Below are positions 45,014 through 55,971 of a DNA stretch of 64,000 bases, piece by piece. The number at the start of each line of letters is the position of its first letter. Within the stretch, counting starts at the first letter, position 1. A program made the translations under genes and the position numbers. Below the pieces are notes generated by a model. It was not told where the DNA came from. It did not search any database and saw only the letters and a list, made by a program, of their open reading frames with translations. The DNA lies in assembly GCA_037447655.1 (NCBI GenBank), contig JBBHKE010000899.1, positions 1-64,000 of the forward strand. The letters run 5' to 3'. Source of the DNA: Zygnema cylindricum. Its lineage: Eukaryota; Streptophyta; Zygnematophyceae; Zygnematales; Zygnemataceae.

Positions 45014-47329
45014 CTGATCTGAATTCTCTGGCTGGTTACAGCTTCCACATTGTAGCCCACAATCGCGGTAAATTTCTGAACAATGTTGACACAATCCCTG
45101 ACAGGAATTACGGTCGCATTTCTGTAGTACTTCCACTCGACCACATACACATATTCCGACATCCAATACATCAACTCGATCGGCCAATCGGACGACATTT
45201 CCGTGTGAAAGTTGACCACAACCTTCAATTGCCAAAAATCGTATATGTGGACCATCTGGGCGGCTCGTAATTGCTTCAATAAAATGAACAATATCAATCC
45301 CAGATAAATTTGAACATCGATTGAAACGAAGCTCCTCTACCACTGGGCCCAAAGCTCTCATCTGCATGTCCAGAAAAGTACTTTCGACTTAAAGAATGGC
45401 AAGATAACAGTATCAGAAAGGGATAAAGAGATAAATTGAAAGACTACAGTATCACGGGAGGATGGAGTAATAGCAAATGTTGTACAGTCATAATGATCCA
45501 TTTAAGTCTCAAAAACATGCCCTTGATATCTTTGCAAATAAACTCCCTTACCTCTTCGCTGTTCAAAACCATACAAACCATAGAAAAAAATCGGAAATGC
45601 TCAATATGATAACCCAACACAAAACGCGTATTATATTGTACAGTACGTATTTAGTATGAAGTACCCATATATAGCGTTTCCAATTGTTTTCGCACATCTG
45701 AACTATGATATAACCAACTCTTCGAATTCACACAATGAGAAAGGCAGAAAGGCCCCAAGCAAGCTACAGGATGCCATCCGGACTAACAAAACAAATAAAT
45801 CACGCCTATATCTTCTCTTTACATCATGCAAAAATGTTGCGAAGCAACAGAAAGAGCTATTGTGTTACGCTTTGTGAGGGAGAAAGGAGAGAGCTACCTA
45901 CTTAACAGGTAAATATCCTTCTACCGACAAAAACAGTGGAAAAAACAATTTTAAGCTGTTCGTGATATCATGACATATCAGCAAGAAATATAAATACATA
46001 CTTGAGAAAGTGCAAGAAGAGATTTTCCGGTAATGCCTGAACCAGAAACTTGAAGAGCACTAAGTTGTCCTCGAGCCTTTTTTACTAAAGGCTTGAACTC
46101 GTCATCCCATAGTCGACGAGCGAGATATTTAGGAATGCAAATCCTTTGCCAAACATTAGAATCAATAACTGCAGGAAAATAACAAGAATCAGATCCCATA
46201 TCAGCGAGACAGACCATATACGCGATAGACCTTCTATGCAAAGCAGTTGGCTTTTACACTATATTATTAGATCAAAATCTCTGCAATTGCAATTATATTT
46301 CTTTTGTCATTTGGAAATTCTTAATTGGTAATGGTGTTTACAATAAGCTAAAGATCGGATTCCTGGGAGACGGGCCTTATCTGCACTGCAGTTAGTTTCC
46401 ACACGAAATCTCTGCTTTTGTATTTCTTTTATAATTTGAGGGTGCCTAATTGGTGACAGTGTTTACAAAGAGCACATGAAGAAGACAGAGATAGCTCAGA
46501 TCACATAGACAGAGACAGATTGAGATATATTCACATTTATCCTCGAACAAATTCTCTTCAGTTTGGCAGAAAATCCATTGAGTTTCCAAGTAATTTCAAC
46601 CAAAACTCAGTTACAGTTCAATCTGGTTCCAACTTACTTTGTTATAGTTAAATTACAATTTTAGAACAGTTTCACTGCAGTTCTGTGACAGCTTTTCAGC
46701 AATTTCATTTCAGTTTGAAAATAACTTAAAACATAATCTGTAAGGTCCATAGTCAAAATAATAGTTCAAATGTTATGTGGTTGCCGCAAACTATATGCGT
46801 ATTATAGCGTATGTTATACCATATAATATACCATGTAATACACAGTGTAATATGAGATTATCCCATCTAGCGTTTCCAACGTGTGGCTACCCCAGACTAG
46901 ACACGCAATTAACCGTGTAGTATACCATATAATACACGCGTAGTATGGGGTTACCACATGTAGTGTTTCTCATTGTTTTCACACATCTGAAAAATGGTCA
47001 AAAATCTTACCTGCTTCTTTCCATTCTTTGCATACACATATGGCTGCTAGCTGAGTCGCAAAATCCAGCAATTGCATGACTTTGCGAAGGACATCGGGAG
47101 GAAAACCATTATTAGCTCGCTGAATGACAAAAGATGAAGATACTGGAGTTTTGTCTGCGTGTTCGGCAACCTTCGAATATAACGGGACAGAATCTTTGGC
47201 AGGATATGAGGCAGAATCTTTGTAAGATTCTGCAGTGGAATCTGGACGAGTCGAGATCGCCAATTCGTCAACAGTAATCAATAATGGCAACAGAGTCTTT
47301 TCTGACAATGATGATTCTTCTTTCACCAT
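45014..47329 (-). CDS. F-box protein with Cys-rich LRR tail, SKIP14-like
   Basis: Three minus-strand exons fit together. Exon 1 (47329-47011) has a Ser-rich N-terminus and an F-box at about residues 72-106 (GFPPDVLRKVMQLLDFATQL, AICVCKEWKEA), ending at donor CAG|GTAAGA, phase 1. Exon 2 (46168-46002, acceptor TTCCTGCAG, donor GTATGT) encodes VIDSNVWQRICIPKYLARRLWDD and an LRR-like start. Exon 3 (45361-45014, acceptor ACATGCAG, donor CAG|GTGTGT) has VEELRFNRCSNLSG, FLAIEGCGQL, DVGICVCGRVEVLQKCDR and CQHCSEIYRDCGLQCGSCNQ. The Cys-rich tail recalls plant SKIP14-type F-box proteins, which bind SKP1 in SCF ubiquitin ligases. The last exon(s) are not certain. An acceptor at 43867 in matching phase 0 opens a 33-codon frame ending about 43766 (ARRVQVHRWN...). 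The start Met is the first in the open frame; upstream exons are possible. Confidence 0.78.
46780..46985. repeat. Degenerate repeats in F-box intron 1
   Basis: GTGGTTGCC/GTGGCTACC, ACCATATAATA and TAGCGTTTCCAA/TAGTGTTTCTCA words repeat. TAGCGTTTCCAATTGTTTTCGCACATCTGAA also occurs in part near 45672. Confidence 0.5.
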
Positions 47330-47439
47330 GTTTCTTGCAAGGATATCTCCTGGAAGTCAATTGCACACGATCAATCGGTTTCAGAATTGATTTCATCATA
47401 TATAGAAAAAAACGTAATTTCATCAAATACTGTAGTAAA

Positions 47440-47560
47440 ATCCATAGTACTGACTTCATATAAATATAATAGAAAATATAGCACTGACTTCATATAGATT
47501 TAGTAGTAAAGAATACAGTACTGACTTCGTGTAAATATAACTAAAACTACACAGTAAGAC
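47440..47560. repeat. Short tandem repeats upstream of F-box gene
   Basis: Three copies of AGTACTGACTTCATATAAAT-like units. Confidence 0.65.
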
Positions 47561-47869
47561 AATTTCTATACCTCCTGCACTTTCACTGCTAGCAGGGGAG
47601 AATAAAGAAGACATTTATAAAGGAAAGAAAAAAAAGGAGAAAGCAGAGAAATAGTTTAGAAACAACAGCAAGAATCACTTCAAGAAGTAGCAGTCAAAAA
47701 AAAGAGAGATTTATTTATACAAAATTAAAAACACATCGGGATGAAATAAAAGTGATGCGGTAACATACTTGAAAAGGCCGAGTTTAGTTACTTCCAGAAG
47801 CAGAAAACGAGCAAAAGAGGTGATTCATGCTGACAAGCAGCAAAAAAATGGTTGCGTCACGTCACACCG

Positions 47870-48125
47870 CTGAACTGTTAGGACGTACGGACATGAATTG
47901 CCAGGTCAAGTTTCCTGAAACATGTGAGGAAGGTAGACGAAGTGAATTGTCACGTCACGTTTGTCGAAGAATATGAGAAAGGTAGAAGAAATGAATTGTC
48001 ACGCCACTTTTCTTTAAGTATGTGAGGAAGGAAGAAGAAGCAAATTGTCACGTCACGTTTGTTGGAGAATATGAGAAAGGTAGAAGAAATGAACTGTCAC
48101 GCCACGTTTCTTGAAGAAATGTGCA
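47870..48125. repeat. ~57-bp minisatellite with GTCACGTCACG core
   Basis: Five units of TTGTCACGTCACGTTTGTTG plus GAAGGTAGAAGAAATGAA. Odd and even units differ (CACGTCACG against CACGCCACT), suggesting a two-unit higher-order repeat. Confidence 0.85.
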
Positions 48126-48438
48126 GGTAAAATATTTTAAGGGAAGTGTGAAAGCAAATCGTGAGATTTTGGTACGAAGAAATAAAAGAGAGAATAAACG
48201 GACAAAGAGAAGAACCTAAAGGGACACCGGAAAGGCCTTTGGGAGTTGGGACTATGATCTGGTGGCTGTGGTGTATGGGTTCTGGAGTTTAGGACGGTGC
48301 CGTGCACATCTCAGAGTCTTCTTATTTGAGAAAGTTTCCATGTCTGCTAATTGCAGTTAAATTGTTTACGTCTTTTCTCATCTCACGACAGCAACAGTAC
48401 AGTACTGTACTGTTTCGCAACAAAAAAAACTTTTAACC

Positions 48439-48600
48439 TACACCGAATATCATTATAAGTGTTAATGACACTATATCAGTGCCTCTAAATTTTACCGCTC
48501 GAACCTAAAATAGTGCCATCAATGGTACTGTATTAGGTGGCAACATTTGACAGGTCGTGGAGCGACTATCAAACTGCCAATAACCGCTGTGCGGCATCGG
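48439..48600. mobile_element. MITE family 2 remnant
   Basis: TACACCGAATATCATTATAAG, TTAATGACACTATATCAGTG and CTCTAAATTTT resemble the left half of family 2. No right TIR found. Confidence 0.4.
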
Positions 48601-49495
48601 CTGACTTCCCCCCTCCGTGCGACAAGTTTGCACACGTCCACATTCACGTGTGAACCGCCCCAAGTTATACCAAAAGTACTAATTTCCGAATACATTACAG
48701 TACAGCCGTACAGAAATCATTTATGACCCTAAATCGAGGAAAGTCAATAAAAGAGTTTCTACCTTTCTACGTGTCACAACCACAGAACTTCCGAAACACT
48801 TTACTCTGATTGCTTTACGATTCGACTATTCTCGGAACCTTCACCTGCCATCAGCTGCCACCATTCCTCGCGATCTTCTTGCCATAGCCACGTGTCGTTA
48901 CGCTTTTGGGGCGCTAGAAAATATGTTGGCGTGGCCAGCCCTTTACCAAGATCGAAGTGAATGATAGCAATCTGTTTCGTTTTCCTTGGCTGGAAACTTT
49001 CTAGGGTTGCAGAGAGACGGACGTACAGTGTGTCCTCACAGGTATAATATTATTTGTGCTTGTCATCTTGTGGTTGGGCATAATATTGCGGTAGATTGTA
49101 CATCTAAAAGTTTCCCTTGACCAAGACCGAGGGAGCACCACCAAGTAAAGTACTGAACTTCCTAAAAAATTTCCAGACTTCAAGGGCTAATGGCTAATGT
49201 CTGCGAGCTGAAAAAATTTTAAATACGTGACGTCATCGGTCGTGACTCATTGGGATCTGTACTGCACTTCTGTACGTAGTTAAATATCTACTACTGTACT
49301 GTCAGCTTAACGTTAACATTCTCGGAGGTTATAAAGCTAAGGTTCTCTTCCACATATCGAGAAACCCTAGAAAACGCTTCGCCTTGGATACTTGCAAAAA
49401 TGCAAACCCGTTAAACTGCGGCAAACCGACAATTCAAGGTTACAGTACTTGTCGTACGTTTGTACGACACACCTTGACATACCGTATTGAAGTGA
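48601..49495. other. No gene recognised
   Basis: Unique-looking DNA without motifs, between the MITE remnant and element C. Confidence 0.45.
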
Positions 49496-49500
49496 ATTTA

Positions 49501-50171
49501 ACGGCGCGTCCCCATGTGCGAAATTAAGGGTTATTTTCTCTCGTTTTAATCACAAACTTATCACCGTACCCATTGCATTACAACCGTACGAAGAAAGTGA
49601 AAATTAAAAAGTACAATTTGCGTCATCTTCAAACTTAGAATGTACTACATGTTATCGTTTTGTGTTTCTCGACCCACGGCCACATCATGCCACATCATCT
49701 TCAAACTTTACTTAAATTAAAATTATCACCGATCCACAAATAGAAATACATATTTCACGTGGCAAAGGATTTCAAAAGTTTTAAATGATTCAAAAGTACC
49801 CCGATTATTTTTTGTCCGTTTGCATCAAGTACGGATTTTTTTTTTTGCAAGGGTCTCAAGAATGCAATGTCATTTCACGGAGACGAAAAGGCAAAGCACA
49901 TCTTTTTAACCATGAACAACGCAGGGTTGGAACCTTGGAAGGCTGCACGTCTACAATGTCACGCTTAGACATGCGACATCACAAGCAGTTTCAAGAAATA
50001 CGGTGCAACAACATAAATTGTAAACGTTGACAGCCGTCACGGGCATTGTCGACGTATACAAAATATTGATTTCGTTTTTACAATTTGGGAAACTTGCGAA
50101 AACCATGTACGGAGAATCTTGACTATAATACAAAGTAAGTTAGCTAAGTTACGATTTCATGGGACACAGCC
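49501..50171. mobile_element. TIR element C, relative of A and B
   Basis: Left end GGCGCGTCCCCATGTGCG and AAGGGTTATTTTCTCTCG parallel element B's GGCGTGTTCTCATGT and AAGGGTTTTTTTCCGTCG. Right end is TACGATTTCATGGGACACAGCC. No coding capacity. The right end continues directly into the 35-bp array. Confidence 0.65.
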
Positions 50172-50530
50172 TAAAATGTTAAGTTGCGATTACATGGGAC
50201 ACGGCCTAGACAGTTTAGTTGCGATTACATGGGACACGACCTAGATAGCTAAGTAGCGATTACATGGGACACGGCCTAGACTGCTAAGTTGCGATTACAT
50301 GGGACATGGCCTAGACAGCTTAGTTGCGATTACATGGAACACGGCCTAGACAGCTTAGTTGCGATTACATGGGACACGGCCTAGACTGCTAAGTTGCGAT
50401 TACATGGGACACGGCCTAGACAGCTTAGTTGCGATTACATGGGACATGGCCTAGACAACTTAGTTGCGATTACATGGGACAGAGCCTAGACAGCTTAGTT
50501 GCGATTACATGGGACACGACCTAAATTGTC
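50140..50530. repeat. 35-bp array made of TIR ends
   Basis: Eleven tandem units of GTTGCGATTACATGGGACAC plus GGCCTAGACAGCTTA with few changes. Reversed, the unit reads GGCCGTGTCCCATGTAATCG, matching the terminus of element A (GGGCGTGTGCCCATGTAATC). The first unit is the right end of element C. Confidence 0.92.
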
Positions 50531-51474
50531 GTTCAGGAACCTGTTTGTCTCGACGTGTTCCTTGCCCAAACAAATTGGTTCCCTTTGGATCCTCTAATGG
50601 ATCGACCGTCGATGCTTGCTTTAAGAACCAGGTGCTTCGAGATCGCCCGTTACGTGACTACGCTGAGTAATATTGCGTACTTTATGACACAACGAGATAA
50701 AATCCATGATAAAGCAATGCGACAATATCGATACGAGATTCCTCTCCGAACTATTGTTTAGCTACAGTACTCGCACAGAATACAATACGTACGCCTCTTC
50801 GTGCGAAGTCAGGTTAAAAAATTATGTGGTAATCAATCGAATCGTCTGGACATGGACAGCATTTTTCCCGGATAATATATGTTTATAGGATAATAAGCGT
50901 AAAAGATACGTAATTAATGGTATGCCGTCGGATCTGTTCGGTAACGATCTTATTTACTTGAAATTGTTAAACCTGCTTTTTCAAAATTGGACCGTGTATA
51001 GCTACAGTAGTTCGCTACAGTAACTGTTACTGGTGGCAATGTTTTTCCCGCAAATTAAAAAATTATTTCTCCGTGCACAGTTTTCTAATGACGTTCTGAC
51101 GGTTGCGATTGAAAGAAACAAATCTCACACCCAGATTGGCGGTTCCCAATTGAAAAAAGAAAAGTGTGCATAAAAAGAAGAGAATTGCTAATCGCAGAGA
51201 CGATTTTTGCTGCGCGCAGGTAGTTGTCAGAAATTGTACATTTGAAGTACAATTTCGTACAGGCTACGTACCTTTAAGTTAAGATTTGACGGTCAACCCG
51301 TCGAACAAATTTGACTGGTGAAATATTGTAACGGCGGTTAAAAAAGTGTCGCGCTTGCGAACGTCGACCGTCATAAAAAAAATAAAAAATTCACACGGCC
51401 GGCGCAGGTTTACTGTAACAAAACTGCAGCAACCACATGCAACCACATATAAATAAAATGGCCGCGCGCAGGTA

Positions 51475-51863
51475 GCTCCAATGTGAGAGCAAACACCGAC
51501 ATTTGACTTATCCTCAAAAATGTAATCAAATCGCGAACCGTTACACTGAACTTGGACACAAATTATAGGACGACGTACAACATGTATAAACTCGCACGAA
51601 ACGAAATAAACTTCGTACAAAATAAAAAAGCGTACCCGCGTATAAATAATTTGGTCGCGCGTGACGACGCGTCATTTTAGTTTCATCGATATTTATACGC
51701 GGGTACGCTTTTTTATTTTGTACGAAGTTTATTTCGTTTCGTGCGAGTTTATACATGTTGTACGTCGTCCTAGAATTTGTGTCCAAGTTCAGTGTAACGG
51801 TTCGCGATTTGATTAAATTTTTGAGGCTAAGTCAAATGTCGCTGTTTGCTCTCACAGTGGAGC
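51475..51863. mobile_element. Hairpin element at the palindrome centre (middle layer)
   Basis: 389 bp flanked by TA. Arms of about 170 bp (GCTCCAATGTGAGAGCAAAC against GTTTGCTCTCACAGTGGAGC; GAAACGAAATAAACTTCGTA against its complement) are almost perfect, with a ~40-bp loop near 51650-51690. Confidence 0.85.
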
Positions 51864-51865
51864 TA

Positions 51866-52405
51866 CACCGCGCATCGTTATTAGTGTCAACGACACTAAT
51901 TTGGGTTCTTAAAATTTTGATTTTTTTCCTCAAATAGGATACATGATTTTAATTTTTCCTTGACGTTAATTAAGGTACCGTACAAAATAGCGTAAAGGAC
52001 GAATTTCAATAATATATAAATAGTGTGGTGTACGGTCGATGTCAGACCGTACATAAAGGTACCTTTTCAAGTGAAAATTTTACAAAAAATGAGTTAAATC
52101 AGACGCGCACGCATAGGATCGTGCGCTAAAAAAACGGGATTGTTCTGACACGTAAATTAGTCTTACCAGTACGGATATTTAAATTTCACGATGGCGTACG
52201 ATTTTAAAATATTTTGCACGGATACATATATTAGTGTATATAATTGTACAACGAATATTCCATTTTTGCTGTTCCCAAATTAGCATAAACGCCGAAATTA
52301 GAATACACCCTTTTTAAAAAAATAAAAAAATTCTTAATTAGCCTCAATGACGGTATATTTACTTCCACACTATTTAAACTTTGACACTAATAACGATGCG
52401 CGGTG
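51866..52405. mobile_element. MITE family 2, long copy (inner insertion)
   Basis: Perfect 25-bp TIRs starting CACCGCGCATCGTTATTAGT, flanked by TA on both sides. 540 bp. The perfect ends suggest a relatively recent insertion. Interior AT-rich, no transposase seen. Confidence 0.88.
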
Positions 52406-52836
52406 TACCTGCGCGCAACCATTTTATTTATATGTGGTTGCTGCGGTTTTGTTACAGTAAACATGCGCCGGCCGTGTGATTTTTTTGTTTTTTTATGACG
52501 GTCGACGTTCGCAAGGGCGACACTTTTTTAACCGCCGTTACAATATTTCGCCAGTCAAATTTGTTCGACGGGTTGACCGTCAAATATGAACTTAAAGGTA
52601 CCTAGCCTGTACGAAATTGTACTTCAAATGTACAATTTTTGACAACTACCTGCGCGCAGCAAAAATCGTCTCTGCGATTAGCAATTCCCAAAAAGAATAT
52701 ATATTTTAATTAGCGAAAAAAACATTAACACATAGCGTTACACGGTGTACTTCAAAAGTTTGTAGTTGACAATGAGTGTACGTTTGTTATTTACTGGACA
52801 GCGAACTGAACTAGACCAAGGGGAAAAGTTGACTTA

Positions 52837-53541
52837 GAGCGTTGTTCCATTAGGCGATCTCAGTAAACGTCAAAAATTCGTTTACTGAAGCGACTGTTCC
52901 ATTGTGTCGGGTCAGTAACCGACATTTTTTTCGCGTATCACATTTTGATTGGTCCACGTTATTTATGAATGCGATTCTGGTAATCTTTACAAAATTTCTG
53001 ACAACAAATTGTGACCACAGAGTTTTACCAACGAAGGTAAAAATTTACTCGTACGGCGTATTGAATAGAATCTGTACGGGCAAACGAAACTTAAGATTTG
53101 TAAAAGCGTACGAAAATGTCAAAATGGTTAGTGGATGGCAACAGAAGCGTGAAACAATATCCTCCGTCAAAGATTTTATTGCGGCTTCCGGTGGCCTCGC
53201 ATCCTCCGTGGCGGAAGGCACATGTCATACGCGACGTGTACCCACCTGGTCGCGTGGTCGTCGTGGATATTTGTTCACTTTTCCACGAGGCGCGATGCCA
53301 TTCGTTCAGGCGCTAAGAATTGACCTACTCCGGGTCATTTGTTGCGAATTGAAAGTGTCAGACGATGGCGTATCCGATCATGCATCCGACGGTCCACGTT
53401 TACGCCCATAAACGTGGAGAATCAAATCCCTCATTCAGTAGGCTTGTTTTTCTGACATTTTATTTTTTTTGGTACGGCACTGTACGTAACAGTACGGTTT
53501 TCTGTAAACAACGGCATATTTTCCCTAATGGAATTTCACCC
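52837..53541. mobile_element. MITE family H, copy 3
   Basis: Starts after TTA (GAGCGTTGTTCCATTAGGCG) and ends TAATGGAATTTCACCC before TTA. Interior words TCAGTAAACG, GTGTCGGGTCAGTAAC and TTTTGATTGG are shared with copy 1. The small open frame spanning 52902-53411 is inside it and has no recognised motif. Confidence 0.75.
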
Positions 53542-53544
53542 TTA

Positions 53545-53600
53545 GGGTGAACTTCCATTGGCGCTGTTTCGATCCAGTTTTCAATGTAGGGCTATTTCTG
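53545..53600. mobile_element. Possible fourth family H end
   Basis: GGGTGAACTTCCATTGGCGC begins immediately after the TTA that closes copy 3 and resembles the family TIR. No partner end found. Confidence 0.4.
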
Positions 53601-53765
53601 GCCGTAGATAGATACAGTATCTGGACGGTCATAAATTGCTCAATCATTTGAAATGGAACCGAAACATAAAATTTTCACCCTTACAAAATTTCGATATTGA
53701 AATACGTGTGTACTGAAACGTACTGCACAATTCGAACTGTATACATTAATCGTACGTTACCGTGA

Positions 53766-54325
53766 GTTTTGAACCATAGTTCAAAAGTAGGTGAAAGTAG
53801 GCCCATACAATATGCCTATTGTATGCAAAACATACAATATGCCCTTAAGACCCATATTGTATTGGTCGAAAAATGAAAAAAAATAGTTACAGGGTTGAGT
53901 TGCACATCGATCGATAGAGAATTAAACGTCATGTCTAAATTTTGAAAAAAAATCGGACAAAAAAAACAATTTCTGTGAGTTTTGAGGTAATTCTTATTTA
54001 AACCGTTAGATTCAGACGATCGACGGTCTATGATCAAAGTAGTGATTTAAGAAGATCACATAAAAAGCCCGTAATATAACTTACGATAGGACTATCTGTC
54101 ATATTAGCGTCTGCAATTTTGAACGTCCGCGTGTTTTAGTTCGCTAAAAAATTTCGTCCGTCGGCGTGCGCTGAACTATGATCATACGTCAGATTCGTAC
54201 GTTCGTACAAGAGTGTCCACAACGAACACCCATACAGTATGCCTACTCTACGTGAGTTTAGTGCCAAGTTTTGTGCGCCTACCAAAGGCCTACCATAAAA
54301 ACGCCTACTTTTCAACTATGTTTTG
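53766..54325. mobile_element. Candidate TIR element, ~560 bp
   Basis: AACCATAGTTCAAAAGTAGG at left pairs with CCTACTTTTCAACTATG at right. CCCATACAATATGCCTA and CCCATACAGTATGCCTA also recur near each end. No clear target duplication. Confidence 0.5.
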
Positions 54326-54554
54326 AACATAGGAAACCTCTGTTCCGCGTCGAGACATAGAGAATTTCACTATTTTGTCGTTTTGTGAAAAAGACAAAAG
54401 AGGACGCGCCTCACCTGGATTTTTATGCCACGAAAGCAAACTTTCACAATTCTCTTGGATCCGCAAAGAGCGTGGCCAAAAAATCCAAAATCTGCACTTG
54501 AATCGAAGTGAATGGCGGGAAAATGCTAACGTCCCCTTAACACCCTCATAACGA

Positions 54555-54685
54555 TAAAATGTCTGGAAATTCTACGCACTGAAATTTTACCCACGGAAAT
54601 TCTACGCACTGAAATTTTACCCACGGAAATTCTACGCACGGAAATCGTACACACGGAAATTCTACGCACGGAAATTCTGCCGGAT
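54555..54685. repeat. 15-bp minisatellite (GGAAATTCTACGCAC)
   Basis: About eight units alternating ATTCTACGCAC and ATTTTACCCAC. Confidence 0.88.
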
Positions 54686-54689
54686 GGAT

Positions 54690-55660
54690 TCTTGAATCCA
54701 TCGTGGCGTCAAAAGAGCACTGATTCTCTGCTTCTGGATCTAACCCTAATCTCCAAGAAATCTTGTACTTTCCAGGTGTGACGTGACATTTAATATCAAA
54801 ATTCGAAAACTAACCATACTTGTCATTTTCATGCCGTTTCGTTCGAGTCGTCCGTACTCTGTAGCCATGGATTCTCCCTCCGTCTTGCGCCTAAATCTCT
54901 CGATTTTTTCACCGTCTCTTTCTCTTTTTTTCCACGAGGTTTCCAAGTGTTTACTACATTTCAAATACAACGTATTTCATGTATCCCAAGAGTTCCTGTC
55001 AGTATCAGCTGATAAAGTCACAGCTTCAAGAATCAGCAAATTTTAGGGTTTTAAGCTGTGGATAATACTCTTAACGGAAAGCGACATCTGCTGGACTTCA
55101 TCTTTTCCAATGGTATTCATTTTTTTCATTTTTTGAAGACTATGAAGGACTTTATATACTAAGGTAGTTGATAAGCGACAGGATGTGAGCAAGTCATTCA
55201 CTTGTCACTGTTCAGATCTTTGATAATGGAAATGTAAAGATTAAATACGATGTAAAAAATATATATTTTATAGAATCTTATTGGCTTTTCCGTCATCATA
55301 CACCTTAAGACAGTTTCTTGCCGCATTTTGCAGTGCAAATTTTCTGCAAGAATGTTGTTTTTGATGTTTTTTGGTTATGTAAGATGTCCAAGGAAGGAAT
55401 TTAAAATGTAACAGAAGATCTTTTCTGTATGATAACCTGTCAGAATACACTCATATATCAAATTGGAGATAATCTTTTAATTTTTTGCCTACCTGTATAT
55501 GTCGAAGAAGATAATTTAATTAGCCTAATTTCAATATCTGTAATCTCAAAAAGTTTGCAAATGCTGTATGTACAATTTTCTTTTTTCTTAATCAGTACTA
55601 GTTTCAAAAAAGAGCGTCTCTGAATTGTTGTCAACAACAATAATTGCAATCACAACAGCG
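54690..55660. other. No gene recognised
   Basis: AT-rich upstream region of the ubiquitin-like gene. May hold its promoter or 5' UTR, but I see no exon I can support. Confidence 0.4.
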
Positions 55661-55673
55661 TTCTAATAATACA

Positions 55674-55812
55674 CATCTCCCTCCCCTCCGCACATCGCCC
55701 CTCCCTCCCTCTCCCTCTCTCTCTTCCTCTCTCTCTCTCTCTCCCTTCCCACAGCCCCCCTATCTATCCCGGTTCCCCCTCGCCTCCCCTTCCCTCCCCT
55801 CCTCTCCCCTCG
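55674..55812. repeat. CT-rich tract
   Basis: CCCTCCCTCTCCC and CTCTCTCT runs about 170 bp upstream of the ubiquitin-like gene's first recognised exon. Confidence 0.85.
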
Positions 55813-55971
55813 GCATTAATAATTTGATCACCACAGGACTAAATTAATAACAGTTTCAGTCATTTCATGTGAAACCAACTTTCCTGGTTGCTAGTAATTT
55901 TAACACCACAGGACTAAATCACGTTTAGCTGCTCAATTTTTTCAGTTAAGCCTCTTATTCCATTTTTAGTT

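Larger units (their letters stand above)
51018..52747. mobile_element. Palindromic TA element (outer layer of nest)
   Basis: The right end CATAGCGTTACACGGTG and interior GACGGTTGCGATTGAAAG and CCAGATTGGCGG link it to MITE family 1. The left end CAGTAACTGTTACTGGTGGC is more diverged. Long arms at 51184-51474 and 52406-52690 are near-perfect reverse complements meeting at GCGCGCAGG-TA-CCTGCGCGC. Two further elements occupy this centre. The arms contain no gene. Confidence 0.8.

Noticed and set aside
50140-50530. CRISPR-like array of regular 35-bp units
   Set aside because: Units are contiguous with only a few substitutions and no variable spacers, in a eukaryotic genome. The unit equals a transposon end.
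52902-53411. 169-residue open frame as a gene
   Set aside because: It lies wholly inside MITE H copy 3 and shows no recognisable domain.
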